Below, in pieces: positions 49,183 through 57,516 of a DNA stretch of 64,000 bases; positions within the stretch are counted from its first letter, which is position 1; every line of letters begins with the position of its first letter. A program made the position numbers and the translations under genes. Source of the stretch: Nitrospira sp. CR1.1 (GTDB lineage: Bacteria; Nitrospirota; Nitrospiria; Nitrospirales; Nitrospiraceae); NCBI GenBank assembly GCA_014055465.1, contig WIAF01000014.1:28415-92414 (forward strand), written 5' to 3'. The notes beneath the pieces were generated by a model. The model ran no database searches. It saw nothing but the letters and a program-made list of their open reading frames with translations, and had not been told where the DNA came from.

Positions 49183-50453
49183 GGGCACAGCGAACCCTTC
49201 CTCCGTCAGCCGCACCGATCGAATGGCGTGATCTGGTACAGGGATTACGAGGTCTCGTGCGCCCTCACGTCACCATGCACCGCCTCCAAGCTGAGTTTCG
49301 GGCACACTTCGGTGTTAAGCATGTCTGGTTTGTCTCATCAGGAAAAGCCGCCCTTACGCTCATCCTCCGGGTCCTTCATGGACTGTCAGGACGCAGCCAA
49401 GTTGTTATTCCTGGATATACGTGTTTCTCTGTGCCGTCGGCCGTGGTTCGCGCTGGACTGTCCGTCCGGCTCTGCGATATCAATCCGAAGACATTCGACT
49501 TTGATTTTATGCGCCTGTCAGAGGTGGCTGATTCCGAGGTGCTGTGTGTACTGGCGACACATTTGCTAGGTATTGGGGTAGATGTGCCGCGCGTCGCCGA
49601 AATTTGTCATTCGCGCGGCATTTTTGTGGTGGAAGACGTGGCGCAAGCGTTTGGGGGAAAGCGTGACGGCAAGTGGTTCGGCTCCCTGGGTGATGTGTCC
49701 TTCTTGAGTTTTGGAAGAGGGAAAAACATTACCTGCGGATCCGGAGGTGCCATTCTGACGAATGACGATCGTATTGGCGAAGTCTTGGCTCAGGAGTATG
49801 CGCAGCTTCCGGACGAATCCCTTGCCGGCCGGCTAAAAAATTTGGCAGAAGTTGCGGTGACCCAATTGCTCATCGACCCCTCCCGGTATTGGTTCCCGGC
49901 CGGGCTTCCATTTCTTAAGCTGGGGGAAACAAAATTTTATTCGGATTTCCCGATCACACGAATGGACTCAGTTCGGGCTGGTTTGCTACGCCGTTGGCAG
50001 GAACGATTGTTCCGTTCGACCGCCAGTCGGGTGAGTCATGCGGAACAGTTGCTTCGATCAGTTCCCCCTCACGTGCAACCTGTCACGCCATCAGGCCGAG
50101 GACATGCGGTCTATCTTCGTCTCCCGTTGTTGATGCCATCAAAGCAGGAAAAGGACGCTCTTTGTCGGAGATCCGGAGACCAGGGACTTGGCATCAGTTC
50201 CCTGTACCCCTCTGCGATCGAGCAGATTGCGGAACTGTCGGGAACACTCTCCTCTCAGCACGTGCCTCAGTCTACTATGATCGCGGAGCGACTGGTTACG
50301 CTCCCCACGCACGAATTCGTGTCCGATACTGACATCGTCCGGCTATGCGCCGCTGTAGGGAGCGTTCAACAGGAGCATAAATTGGACGTGAACTACTCTC
50401 AGGAAGCATCCGGATCGCGCCGGCACGCGCAAGAATTGCCCCGGCTTCATTAA
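49179..50453 (+). CDS. DegT/DnrJ/EryC1/StrS-type aminotransferase
   Basis: A 424-residue PLP enzyme of the sugar-aminotransferase family. It has HVWFVSSGKAALTLILRVL, PGYTCFSVPSAVVRAGL, the PLP-ring aspartate/glutamine pair VVEDVAQAFGG and the Schiff-base lysine in SFGRGKNITCGSGGAIL. It would form an amino sugar from a 4- or 3-keto nucleotide sugar, or act on another ketone. ATG 49179 overlaps the FemAB stop; the upstream extension to 49116 is not expected. Being paired with a FemAB-like gene suggests that the amine formed may be the one acylated. Confidence 0.86.
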   Translation: MRAQRTLPPSAAPIEWRDLVQGLRGLVRPHVTMHRLQAEFRAHFGVKHVWFVSSGKAALTLILRVLHGLSGRSQVVIPGYTCFSVPSAVVRAGLSVRLCDINPKTFDFDFMRLSEVADSEVLCVLATHLLGIGVDVPRVAEICHSRGIFVVEDVAQAFGGKRDGKWFGSLGDVSFLSFGRGKNITCGSGGAILTNDDRIGEVLAQEYAQLPDESLAGRLKNLAEVAVTQLLIDPSRYWFPAGLPFLKLGETKFYSDFPITRMDSVRAGLLRRWQERLFRSTASRVSHAEQLLRSVPPHVQPVTPSGRGHAVYLRLPLLMPSKQEKDALCRRSGDQGLGISSLYPSAIEQIAELSGTLSSQHVPQSTMIAERLVTLPTHEFVSDTDIVRLCAAVGSVQQEHKLDVNYSQEASGSRRHAQELPRLH

Positions 50454-50506
50454 AGTTGTGAGAGCAACGTTGTCTGACAGAGCAGCGTAATCGAGGAATA
50501 GCGACG

Positions 50507-51646
50507 ATGTGGTTTGTCGAGTGGATATTCTGGGGGTCATTGGCGTTTATGTTTTACGCCTATGCGGGGTATCTCCTCGTGCTGGTGGGGCTCTCGATTT
50601 TTAGAAGCCGGCCAGTCCTGGTGGGAGAGATCCAGCCGATGGTCTCGTTTATCATCACTGCCTATAATGAAGAATCACGAATCAAGGAAAAGATCGAGAA
50701 TAGTCTTAGGCAGCAGTATCCCAAAGAGTGTCTTGAAATAGTGGTGGCGTCTGACTGCTCATCTGACCGCACTGATGAGATCGTGCAGTCTTATGCGTCT
50801 TCAGGCGTGCGTCTCATTCGTGCCGCTGAGCGAAAGGGAAAAGAGGCTGCCCAAAAACTAGCAGTCAGCCAAACCAGCGGTGAGGTGTTAGTGTTCTCTG
50901 ACGTGGCCACCACCTTACCGTCTGAGGGTATTGCGAACATAGTGAAGGCATTTCATGATCCAACAGTGGGGTGCGTAAGCAGCGTGGATCGTTTTGTGGA
51001 CGCGCAAGGCAACTTGAGCGGGGAGGGAGCGTACGTCAAGTACGAGATGCTGCTGCGTCAGTTGGAAACGAAGGTAAATACCTTGGTCGGGCTCAGCGGT
51101 TCGTTTTTTGCCGCGCGACGGACGGTCTGCAGCCCCTGGGCAGACGATCTTCAGAGCGACTTTAATACGCTGCTCAACTCAATGCGGATAGGGCTTCGAG
51201 GTATCTCAGATCCCAATAGCGTAGGATATTACAAGAATTTATCGGATGAGAAGAAGGAATATCAGCGGAAAGTCAGAACTGTTTTGCGAGGAATCGCGGT
51301 ATTGATGCGCAGTCTGCCGATGCTGAATCCTTTCAGATATGGGATGTTCGCCTGGCAGCTCTTCAGTCATAAGTTGTGCCGATGGTTGGTGCCATTTGCC
51401 ATGATTGGCGCATGCGTCTCCAATGTGGTGTTGGCAACGCAATCGACGTTCTACGGGATGTTCTTGCTGGGACAGCTTGTTTTCTATGCCACGGCTGCAG
51501 CCTATGCAGTGTTTCAATGGATGCCGAAGAGCAGCCTGTTTCGGTTGCCCTCATTTTTCGTCTTGGTCAACTTGTCAATTCTTGATGCCTGGATGCGGTA
51601 TTTTCGCGGCGACCGGGTGTTTCGCTGGGAGCCGTCCAAGCGCTGA
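50507..51646 (+). CDS. Membrane-bound glycosyltransferase family 2 protein
   Basis: A 379-residue protein with one N-terminal membrane helix (about residues 4-28), a GT-A domain (SFIITAYNEESRIKEKIENS, VVASDCSSDRTDEIV, FSDVATTLP as the DxD-like site, then QSDFNTLL) and two to three C-terminal membrane helices (about 290-360). This is the cellulose-synthase-like architecture without a QxxRW motif. A ribosome binding site (CGAGGAATA) is present. Probably adds sugars to a lipid-linked intermediate. Confidence 0.88.
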   Translation: MWFVEWIFWGSLAFMFYAYAGYLLVLVGLSIFRSRPVLVGEIQPMVSFIITAYNEESRIKEKIENSLRQQYPKECLEIVVASDCSSDRTDEIVQSYASSGVRLIRAAERKGKEAAQKLAVSQTSGEVLVFSDVATTLPSEGIANIVKAFHDPTVGCVSSVDRFVDAQGNLSGEGAYVKYEMLLRQLETKVNTLVGLSGSFFAARRTVCSPWADDLQSDFNTLLNSMRIGLRGISDPNSVGYYKNLSDEKKEYQRKVRTVLRGIAVLMRSLPMLNPFRYGMFAWQLFSHKLCRWLVPFAMIGACVSNVVLATQSTFYGMFLLGQLVFYATAAAYAVFQWMPKSSLFRLPSFFVLVNLSILDAWMRYFRGDRVFRWEPSKR

Positions 51647-51733
51647 GCCGGTGTGATTCAGCACGGTATGGAGAGCCCAAGTAGTTCGGTTCCCAATATT
51701 CGTCTTTGTGCGGAGTAATCAAAGAGGTACTGA

Positions 51734-52129
51734 ATGGCTGCACAGTCTGAAAAGAATGAATTGCGTCATTTTGGATTGATCGTTGGCGGCGTCTTCTGTG
51801 TCATCGGCGTTTGGCCGATGATTCGTTACGGTGAAGGAGTGCGCCTCTGGGCTCTTCTCCCAGGGGCGCTGCTGATTCTCTTGGGGCTTGTGGCCCCGGT
51901 TACACTCGGGCCTCTTTTCAAAGTCTGGATGAAAGTTGGCCATGTGATGGGCTGGATCAATACCAGAATCATCCTTGGAGTTCTGTATTTCGGATTGATT
52001 ACTCCCATGGGTGTGATCATGCGCCTGTTCGGCTGGGATTCGATGAGGAGAGCGTTCAGCCGGGATGCCGAAAGCTACCGGGTCGTACGACCAGCGAGGC
52101 CACGGACCCATATGATGAGACAATTCTAG
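51734..52129 (+). CDS. SxtJ family membrane protein
   Basis: A 131-residue small membrane protein with about three hydrophobic segments (residues 13-28, 38-58 and 75-95) and the pattern RHFGLIVGGVFCVIGVWPMI, with VMGWINTRIILGVLYFGL and TPMGVIMRLFG. This is the SxtJ family, named from saxitoxin clusters, where it accompanies a carbamoyltransferase; its function is unknown. AAGAGG lies upstream of the ATG. It is followed 14 bases later by a DUF5989 protein. Confidence 0.87.
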   Translation: MAAQSEKNELRHFGLIVGGVFCVIGVWPMIRYGEGVRLWALLPGALLILLGLVAPVTLGPLFKVWMKVGHVMGWINTRIILGVLYFGLITPMGVIMRLFGWDSMRRAFSRDAESYRVVRPARPRTHMMRQF

Positions 52130-52143
52130 GTAACGGAGGGCGT

Positions 52144-52296
52144 ATGGGTGAATTCCTGACAGAGTTATGGGCTTTCATGAAAGAACGGAAAAAATTCTGG
52201 TTGTTGCCGATTATTGTGATGCTCGTGCTGCTTGGTAGCTTAATTGTCCTTACTCAGGGATCGGCGGTGGCGCCATTCATTTACACGTTGTTCTAG
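52144..52296 (+). CDS. DUF5989 (SxtK-like) small membrane protein
   Basis: A 50-residue protein: MGEFLTELWAFMKERKKFW, a single membrane helix (LLPIIVMLVLLGSLIVL) and a TQGSAVAPFIYTLF tail. This is the conserved DUF5989 pattern. It follows the SxtJ gene with AACGGAGGG as ribosome binding site. In other genomes the trio carbamoyltransferase-SxtJ-DUF5989 is contiguous, so a shared role with the carbamoyltransferase at 41.7 kb is likely but unproven. Confidence 0.88.
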   Translation: MGEFLTELWAFMKERKKFWLLPIIVMLVLLGSLIVLTQGSAVAPFIYTLF

Positions 52297-52318
52297 CTGA
52301 GAAGTCGCAACTGATTAC

Positions 52319-53377
52319 ATGAATGTAGACATTCGACGATTAAAGCCAGCCGTCCGCGAGGTCGTTGCCTGGGCCTTTCACGCATCGCCGATCCCTCGCT
52401 GGCGGCATCGGGGGAAGGTCGTCATGCTCATGTACCACCGGGTGTTGACCCGTGAGGAAGTCTCTCTTCAGTCTGTGCAACCCGGCATGTATGTACTGGA
52501 CAGCGTATTTGCTCAGCACATGGCTTTTCTGAAGCAGAATTTTACTCTTCTTTCGCTTCACCAGCTCTTGGAGCTTTGGCAAACAGAGAAATGGAATGCT
52601 CGTGCCCGTTACTGTGTAGTGACGTTCGACGACGGCTGGCTTGACAATTACCGACACGCGTATCCCGTGCTGAAGAAACTGGGCATTCCGGCGACCATCT
52701 TTCTTCCCACTGACTACGTAGGAAGTGACCGGTGGTTCTGGCCGGATCAATTGGCATTTCTATTCAAGGTCCTGGACGGACGGGAAGTACAGTCGAATGT
52801 TTCGAGAGAAATTGGAAAAGTGTTTTCCAGATATCTGGATGAAGGTGATACCTCATTTATTGAGGCTTTGGAGCGCGGAGAGCACGTCACCGATCGAGTC
52901 ATCGAGCAATGCAAACATCTACCGATCGAGCGAATCCATGGATTGGTTGCCGCGTTGGCCAATCAGATGAACGTGTCGCTTCCGCAGGAACGGGTGATTG
53001 TTAATTGGGACGAGGTGCGTGAAATGTCCAGGGATGGCGTATCGTTTGGATCGCACTCATGCTCGCACCGCATTCTGACCACCATCACATCGGATGACGT
53101 GTCTGTCGAGCTTACCAAGTCAAGACAGGTGCTGTTGGAACAAGGTGTGAACTATGTGCCGGTCTTTTGTTACCCCAATGGCAACAGTGACGCAGGTATT
53201 CAGCAGCAGGCCAAAGCCTGTGGGTATGAGGCAGCATGTTCAGTGAGGATGGGTGTGGAAGGACCTAACCCGGAGAATAAGTATGCGATTCGACGCGTGG
53301 GCATCCACAACGACATAACCAACACCATCCCATTATTTTCGTGGCGTGTGTTTGGTCCTTTACCTGCTTCAGCATGA
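52319..53377 (+). CDS. Polysaccharide deacetylase family protein
   Basis: A 352-residue NodB-type enzyme: VVMLMYHRVL, the metal-binding VVTFDDGWLDNY, IPATIFLPTDYVG, SFGSHSCSHRILTTI and VFCYPNGNSD. It differs from the XrtA-type deacetylase at 25 kb by a central helical insertion of about 100 residues (roughly 150-235). No signal peptide is evident; the N-terminus may be cytoplasmic or associate with the membrane. Probably trims acetyl groups from a glycan intermediate. Confidence 0.9.
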   Translation: MNVDIRRLKPAVREVVAWAFHASPIPRWRHRGKVVMLMYHRVLTREEVSLQSVQPGMYVLDSVFAQHMAFLKQNFTLLSLHQLLELWQTEKWNARARYCVVTFDDGWLDNYRHAYPVLKKLGIPATIFLPTDYVGSDRWFWPDQLAFLFKVLDGREVQSNVSREIGKVFSRYLDEGDTSFIEALERGEHVTDRVIEQCKHLPIERIHGLVAALANQMNVSLPQERVIVNWDEVREMSRDGVSFGSHSCSHRILTTITSDDVSVELTKSRQVLLEQGVNYVPVFCYPNGNSDAGIQQQAKACGYEAACSVRMGVEGPNPENKYAIRRVGIHNDITNTIPLFSWRVFGPLPASA

Positions 53378-53417
53378 ATAGGCAAAGCCACCTACCGCGG
53401 TTAGAGGGAGTGCAGTT

Positions 53418-54605
53418 GTGCGAGTGCTGATTACCGATGGAAATGAGCGCGCCGCACTTGCGGTCACGAGGGCGCTTGGCCGTGAGCAGGTTGAGGTGAT
53501 CGTCGGCGCAGAATCTGAACGATCACTTGCGGGCTCTTCCCGCTACTGCCGGAAAAGTTTTGTCTATCCATCTCCCTATCAGGAGCCCGAACGATTCGTG
53601 ACCAGGCTACTGGAGATGATACGGAATCGTGACGTCGATGCCCTGTTTCCTATATCCGACATTGCAATGCATGTTATCGGCCCTGAACGTGCGCAGTTTG
53701 AGCGCTATACAAGAATTCCATCTCCTCAAGCCGAGGCTTATCAGGAAATCTCAGATAAGTATCGACTGATGCAGCAAGCGAAAATGGAAGGCGTGGGCAT
53801 TCCTGAGACCATTTTCATCCCGGATGGAAGTGTGGGCCATGTTATCGATGCGATCACCGTTTTTCCGGTGGTGGTGAAACCGGGGTGTTCTTTGGTGAAG
53901 GATGGTCGTCAATGGAAGAAAACCAGTGTGCGTTATGCCGAATCTCGGGAAGAACTGCTGCGGTTGTATCACGATACGGCCTACCTGCGATCACCGTCTT
54001 TAATTCAGCAGCGTGTGGTAGGGGAAGGGCAGGGATTGTTTGTGTTGATGCAGGAGGGCACACCGTTGGGTATGTTTGCGCACCGAAGATTGCGTGAGCG
54101 GCCACCTTCCGGCGGAGTCAGCGTGTTGCGTGAAAGTATTGCCTTGCCGAAAACCATGGTTGAGGCTACCCTCAAATTGTTGCAGCGTGTGAAGTGGCAC
54201 GGCGTTGCCATGGTGGAGTTTAAAGTGGATAGGACCAGTCAGCGTCCTTTGCTTATGGAGATTAATGGCCGCTTTTGGGGATCCTTACAATTGGCTGTGG
54301 ATGCGGGCGTGAACTTTCCTTTACTTTTGCTCAATATGGCTATGGGGAAAGCCGAGACACTTCCCGAAAATGAATATCGTATTGGGGTGAAGTCCAGATG
54401 GTTATTGGGGGATTTGGATCAATTAATCATGCGCTTCAAGAAGTCTGATCGTGCGCTCAACCTACCGCCCGGTGCTCCATCGAAATTTCAGTCTGTTCTG
54501 TCGTTCTGTCGGTTTTTTGAGCGAGACACGTTCTATGAGGTGGAGGACTTCGATGATCCTGGCCCCAGCCGTTTTGAGATCTCGCGATATGTCAAGTTGG
54601 CATAG
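53418..54605 (+). CDS. ATP-grasp domain-containing protein
   Basis: A 395-residue ligase-like protein: an N-terminal Rossmann-type part (MRVLITDGNERAALAVTRAL), then an ATP-grasp core with DKYRLMQQAKMEGVGIPET, FPVVVKPG, the metal-binding VEFKVDRTSQRPLLMEINGR and FWGSLQLAVDAGVN. Relatives are carboxylate-amine ligases that activate an acid as acyl phosphate. The substrate here is unknown; joining an amino acid to a sugar would fit the locus. GTG start at 53418 with GAGGGAG upstream. Confidence 0.88.
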   Translation: MRVLITDGNERAALAVTRALGREQVEVIVGAESERSLAGSSRYCRKSFVYPSPYQEPERFVTRLLEMIRNRDVDALFPISDIAMHVIGPERAQFERYTRIPSPQAEAYQEISDKYRLMQQAKMEGVGIPETIFIPDGSVGHVIDAITVFPVVVKPGCSLVKDGRQWKKTSVRYAESREELLRLYHDTAYLRSPSLIQQRVVGEGQGLFVLMQEGTPLGMFAHRRLRERPPSGGVSVLRESIALPKTMVEATLKLLQRVKWHGVAMVEFKVDRTSQRPLLMEINGRFWGSLQLAVDAGVNFPLLLLNMAMGKAETLPENEYRIGVKSRWLLGDLDQLIMRFKKSDRALNLPPGAPSKFQSVLSFCRFFERDTFYEVEDFDDPGPSRFEISRYVKLA

Positions 54606-54613
54606 GAGTTGTC

Positions 54614-55282
54614 ATGCTGCAGGCTGATTCTCATTCCGATATGAAAATACACCCACTATCTGTGCGGGAATTTGCCCGCTCGATGAAAAGAGCCGTGAAT
54701 GCAGCGTTGGACCATTGGCGATATAGAGTCTTGGTCAATCGTCAGGCCTTCCCGAATCCGGCGCGCGCCATCTTGGTGGTATGCAAGGGAAATATTTGTC
54801 GAAGTCCACTAGCAGAGGCCTATCTCAAAAGTCAGGTGGAAAAAAACGGATTACCGGTCCAGGTGTACTCAGCAGGGCTTGAGACGTCCTTCGGGAAGCC
54901 GGCACATCCGCTGGCGCAGGTCGTGGGTACTCAAAGCGGGTTGGTGCTCAGCCAACATGCGACGCAACCGTTGCACAAAGAACAGGTGGAACGGGCAGAC
55001 ATGATTCTGGTTATGGAGTGGCGGCAGCGAAACAGGATTATCAAGCTTTATCCGCAGGCCGGACCGAAGGTGTTTCTGCTCCGGCAGTTTTATGATCAAT
55101 CCGTGCGGGAAGTGGCCGATCCCTATAGTGGAACCCTGGACGATTTTCAAACCTGCTTCTTGATGATCAAGCAAGCGTGCGATGTGTTGATCGCGCAGAT
55201 ACTGCCAGGGGGGGTAGTGATAGAGTCGAGCGGGAGAGAGGCGCGAACGGCAAAGCTTAAGGGAGGCTCGACATCCACATGA
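54614..55282 (+). CDS. Low-molecular-weight protein-tyrosine phosphatase family protein
   Basis: A 222-residue protein with the phosphatase loop VCKGNICRSPLAE (C-x5-R) and the general-acid DPYSGTLDDF, preceded by about 50 extra basic residues and followed by a short Ser/Thr tail. This Wzb-like enzyme is the likely counterpart of the BY-kinase at 21.6-23.9 kb, resetting its tyrosine cluster, although the genes are 31 kb apart. The gene overlaps the next one by four bases. Confidence 0.9.
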   Translation: MLQADSHSDMKIHPLSVREFARSMKRAVNAALDHWRYRVLVNRQAFPNPARAILVVCKGNICRSPLAEAYLKSQVEKNGLPVQVYSAGLETSFGKPAHPLAQVVGTQSGLVLSQHATQPLHKEQVERADMILVMEWRQRNRIIKLYPQAGPKVFLLRQFYDQSVREVADPYSGTLDDFQTCFLMIKQACDVLIAQILPGGVVIESSGREARTAKLKGGSTST

Positions 55283-56025
55283 GTTTGCGAACGAGACTGT
55301 TCAATATCTATTGGACACTGCGGAGCGCCATTGTCCCGACCCTAAGATACTCCCAATACTCGTACGAGGAGTCTCTGAAACGGTATATCGGGACATCGGT
55401 TGAATGGGTGGAGATCGGCTGTGGACATTCTATCCTTCCAAGTTGGCGCGCCAATGAGGAACGTCAGCTGGTAAAAACATGCAAGGCGATATTCGGCATC
55501 GACTATGACCTGCCATCATTGAAGGCTCATCGCAATATCACCAAGAAATTGCGAGGGGACGTTACCAAGTTGCCGTTCAGAAGTGAGGCGTTCGACCTTG
55601 TGACGGCCAATATGGTCGTTGAACATCTCGACAATCCACATGAACAGTTCAGAGAGATTAGTCGAATTCTCAAGCCGAAAGGCGTGTTCCTGTTTCACAC
55701 CCCGAATGCTTACGGCTATGGGGTGATTCTTTCCAAAGTCGTCCCAGAATGGCTGAAGGGCAAGCTCATTTATTTGCTTGAAGGGCGAGAAGAGCACGAT
55801 GTTTTTCCCACCCACTACAAGGCTAATACCGAATCTCAGGTTAAAGCACTTGCTCAGGCCAATGGATTCGAAGTGCTTCAGCTTGATTTGATTCCGACCG
55901 ATGCAATTTTCGCCATGATTCCACCTCTGGCCGCCCTCGAACTATTGTGGATACGGGTGCTTATGACCCAGCCCTTCCGAAACCTTCGAACCAATATGAT
56001 TGTGGCACTGAGGAAATTAGCTTAG
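55279..56025 (+). CDS. Class I SAM-dependent methyltransferase
   Basis: A 248-residue methyltransferase with WVEIGCGHSILPSW as SAM motif I, FGIDYDLPSLKAH as motif II and FDLVTANMVVEHLDNPHEQF followed by RILKPKGVFLFHTPN. This is the Methyltransf_11 pattern. Overlap with the phosphatase gene (ATGA) implies coupling. Probable role: O- or N-methylation of a sugar or a glycan end; not determined. Confidence 0.9.
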   Translation: MSLRTRLFNIYWTLRSAIVPTLRYSQYSYEESLKRYIGTSVEWVEIGCGHSILPSWRANEERQLVKTCKAIFGIDYDLPSLKAHRNITKKLRGDVTKLPFRSEAFDLVTANMVVEHLDNPHEQFREISRILKPKGVFLFHTPNAYGYGVILSKVVPEWLKGKLIYLLEGREEHDVFPTHYKANTESQVKALAQANGFEVLQLDLIPTDAIFAMIPPLAALELLWIRVLMTQPFRNLRTNMIVALRKLA

Positions 56026-56064
56026 CCTGATTGAAGCGCTCTTTCATTACCCTCGGAATGCTCA

Positions 56065-57432
56065 ATGATTCATGCTCGTCAACAGACGTCTAACAGCGGT
56101 CAGTTCGGAGCCGCCGTGCGACTTCAGCCCGCACCGAAAGAGTCAAATATTGGATTCTATCTGGTCTTGTTGGCAATGTTATTTGAGTTTGGACGACCAC
56201 AAGATGTCCTGCCGCCGCTCAAAGTTATTCCTATCCCCACTCTTATCGATGTCTCGATTTTAATTGCAGTACTGGCTTCAGGCAAAGCAGCCTTTGCCAA
56301 CATGCAAACCAAGCTATGGATGGGGTTATTAGCGTTCATGGCCTTATGGGTTCCGTTCGCCAATAACAACTTTTGGGCCTTGATGACGCTGAAGGAGATG
56401 ACCCTGTATTTCTTCTTCTATTTAGGAATCGTCACGTTCGTCAATACCACCGACAAAATGCAAAAGTTGATATTCATGTGGCTTGGCGTACATGCAGTCC
56501 TTGGAATAAATGGAATTTTGCATCATGGGCAGGGAGTCGGTGGTTGGTTGGGAGATGAAAATGACTTCGGCATGGAAATGAATGTGGCCGTACCGGTCGC
56601 CTTCTTCATGTATCAAGCCGCCGCCAACCAGAAAGGGAAATTGCTCTATATGGTCCTATTGGGCCTGTTCGTCATGACCGTCGTGTCGACCTCTTCACGG
56701 GGCGCATTCCTGGGATTATTAGCGCTGGGCACGTATTGCTGGTTGTATTCTCCCAGAAAAGTTATGTCGCTGATTCTAGGTGTTTGTCTTGTCGGTTTGG
56801 TGCTTGTCGCGGCGCCTCAGGAGTATTGGGATCGTATTAGTTCCATCACCGACGATAGCACGATGGAAACCGGCACGGCAGGACAACGAATGTTCACATG
56901 GGGAATAGGTTGGGAAATATTCACAGCCAATCCAATATTTGGGATTGGCCAGGGCAACTTTCCCTGGACAATCGGGGAATACATGGGAGGACGAACCTGG
57001 CAAACTAAATCCTTGGCCGGGCGACAGGCGCATTCACTGTATTTCACCCTGCTTCCGGAGTTAGGTCTTGTGGGGATCATCATATTTGGGTCGATGATCT
57101 ATTTGAATTATCGCGATACAAGGGTCAGTCAATTCCTTCCTGCCGTGTCACAAAGTATGAGTCTGCGACGTGATAAAGAGCCGGTTAAGGATGAACAAGT
57201 TGTGCGCGCGACTCTGTTCGGCAATGCGATTTTAGGCGGCATGATAGGGTATCTCACGACGAGTGCGTTTATTTCCACTTTATACTACCCAACATTCTGG
57301 ATCCTGATGGGCTTGGCTGTAGCGCTTCGAAACTCCACACAGACTTATGCGGCGTCCAAGCCTGACACTGTTATCTCCACCACTCTCTCGCCCAAGGTGA
57401 ATCCCTGGATGAGGCCTCGCCCCGTGAGATGA
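56065..57432 (+). CDS. O-antigen ligase-like / exosortase-associated O-glycosylation ligase
   Basis: A 455-residue polytopic membrane protein with about ten to eleven helices. The Wzy_C-like domain contains STSSRGAFLGLLALGTY and a large periplasmic loop with GIGQGNFPWTIGEY and RQAHSLYFTLLPELG (conserved histidine). It belongs to the group often called putative O-glycosylation ligase (TIGR03097-like) in exosortase A clusters. It may act as polymerase or ligase for the glycan. No other Wzy candidate is in the window. Confidence 0.88.
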   Translation: MIHARQQTSNSGQFGAAVRLQPAPKESNIGFYLVLLAMLFEFGRPQDVLPPLKVIPIPTLIDVSILIAVLASGKAAFANMQTKLWMGLLAFMALWVPFANNNFWALMTLKEMTLYFFFYLGIVTFVNTTDKMQKLIFMWLGVHAVLGINGILHHGQGVGGWLGDENDFGMEMNVAVPVAFFMYQAAANQKGKLLYMVLLGLFVMTVVSTSSRGAFLGLLALGTYCWLYSPRKVMSLILGVCLVGLVLVAAPQEYWDRISSITDDSTMETGTAGQRMFTWGIGWEIFTANPIFGIGQGNFPWTIGEYMGGRTWQTKSLAGRQAHSLYFTLLPELGLVGIIIFGSMIYLNYRDTRVSQFLPAVSQSMSLRRDKEPVKDEQVVRATLFGNAILGGMIGYLTTSAFISTLYYPTFWILMGLAVALRNSTQTYAASKPDTVISTTLSPKVNPWMRPRPVR

Positions 57433-57516
57433 AGGACATTATTAGGCCGGGTTACGGCAGGCCGGTTCTCCCATAATATTATTCTCATTCAGGCTAACAG
57501 GCAGTCGTCACCGAGC

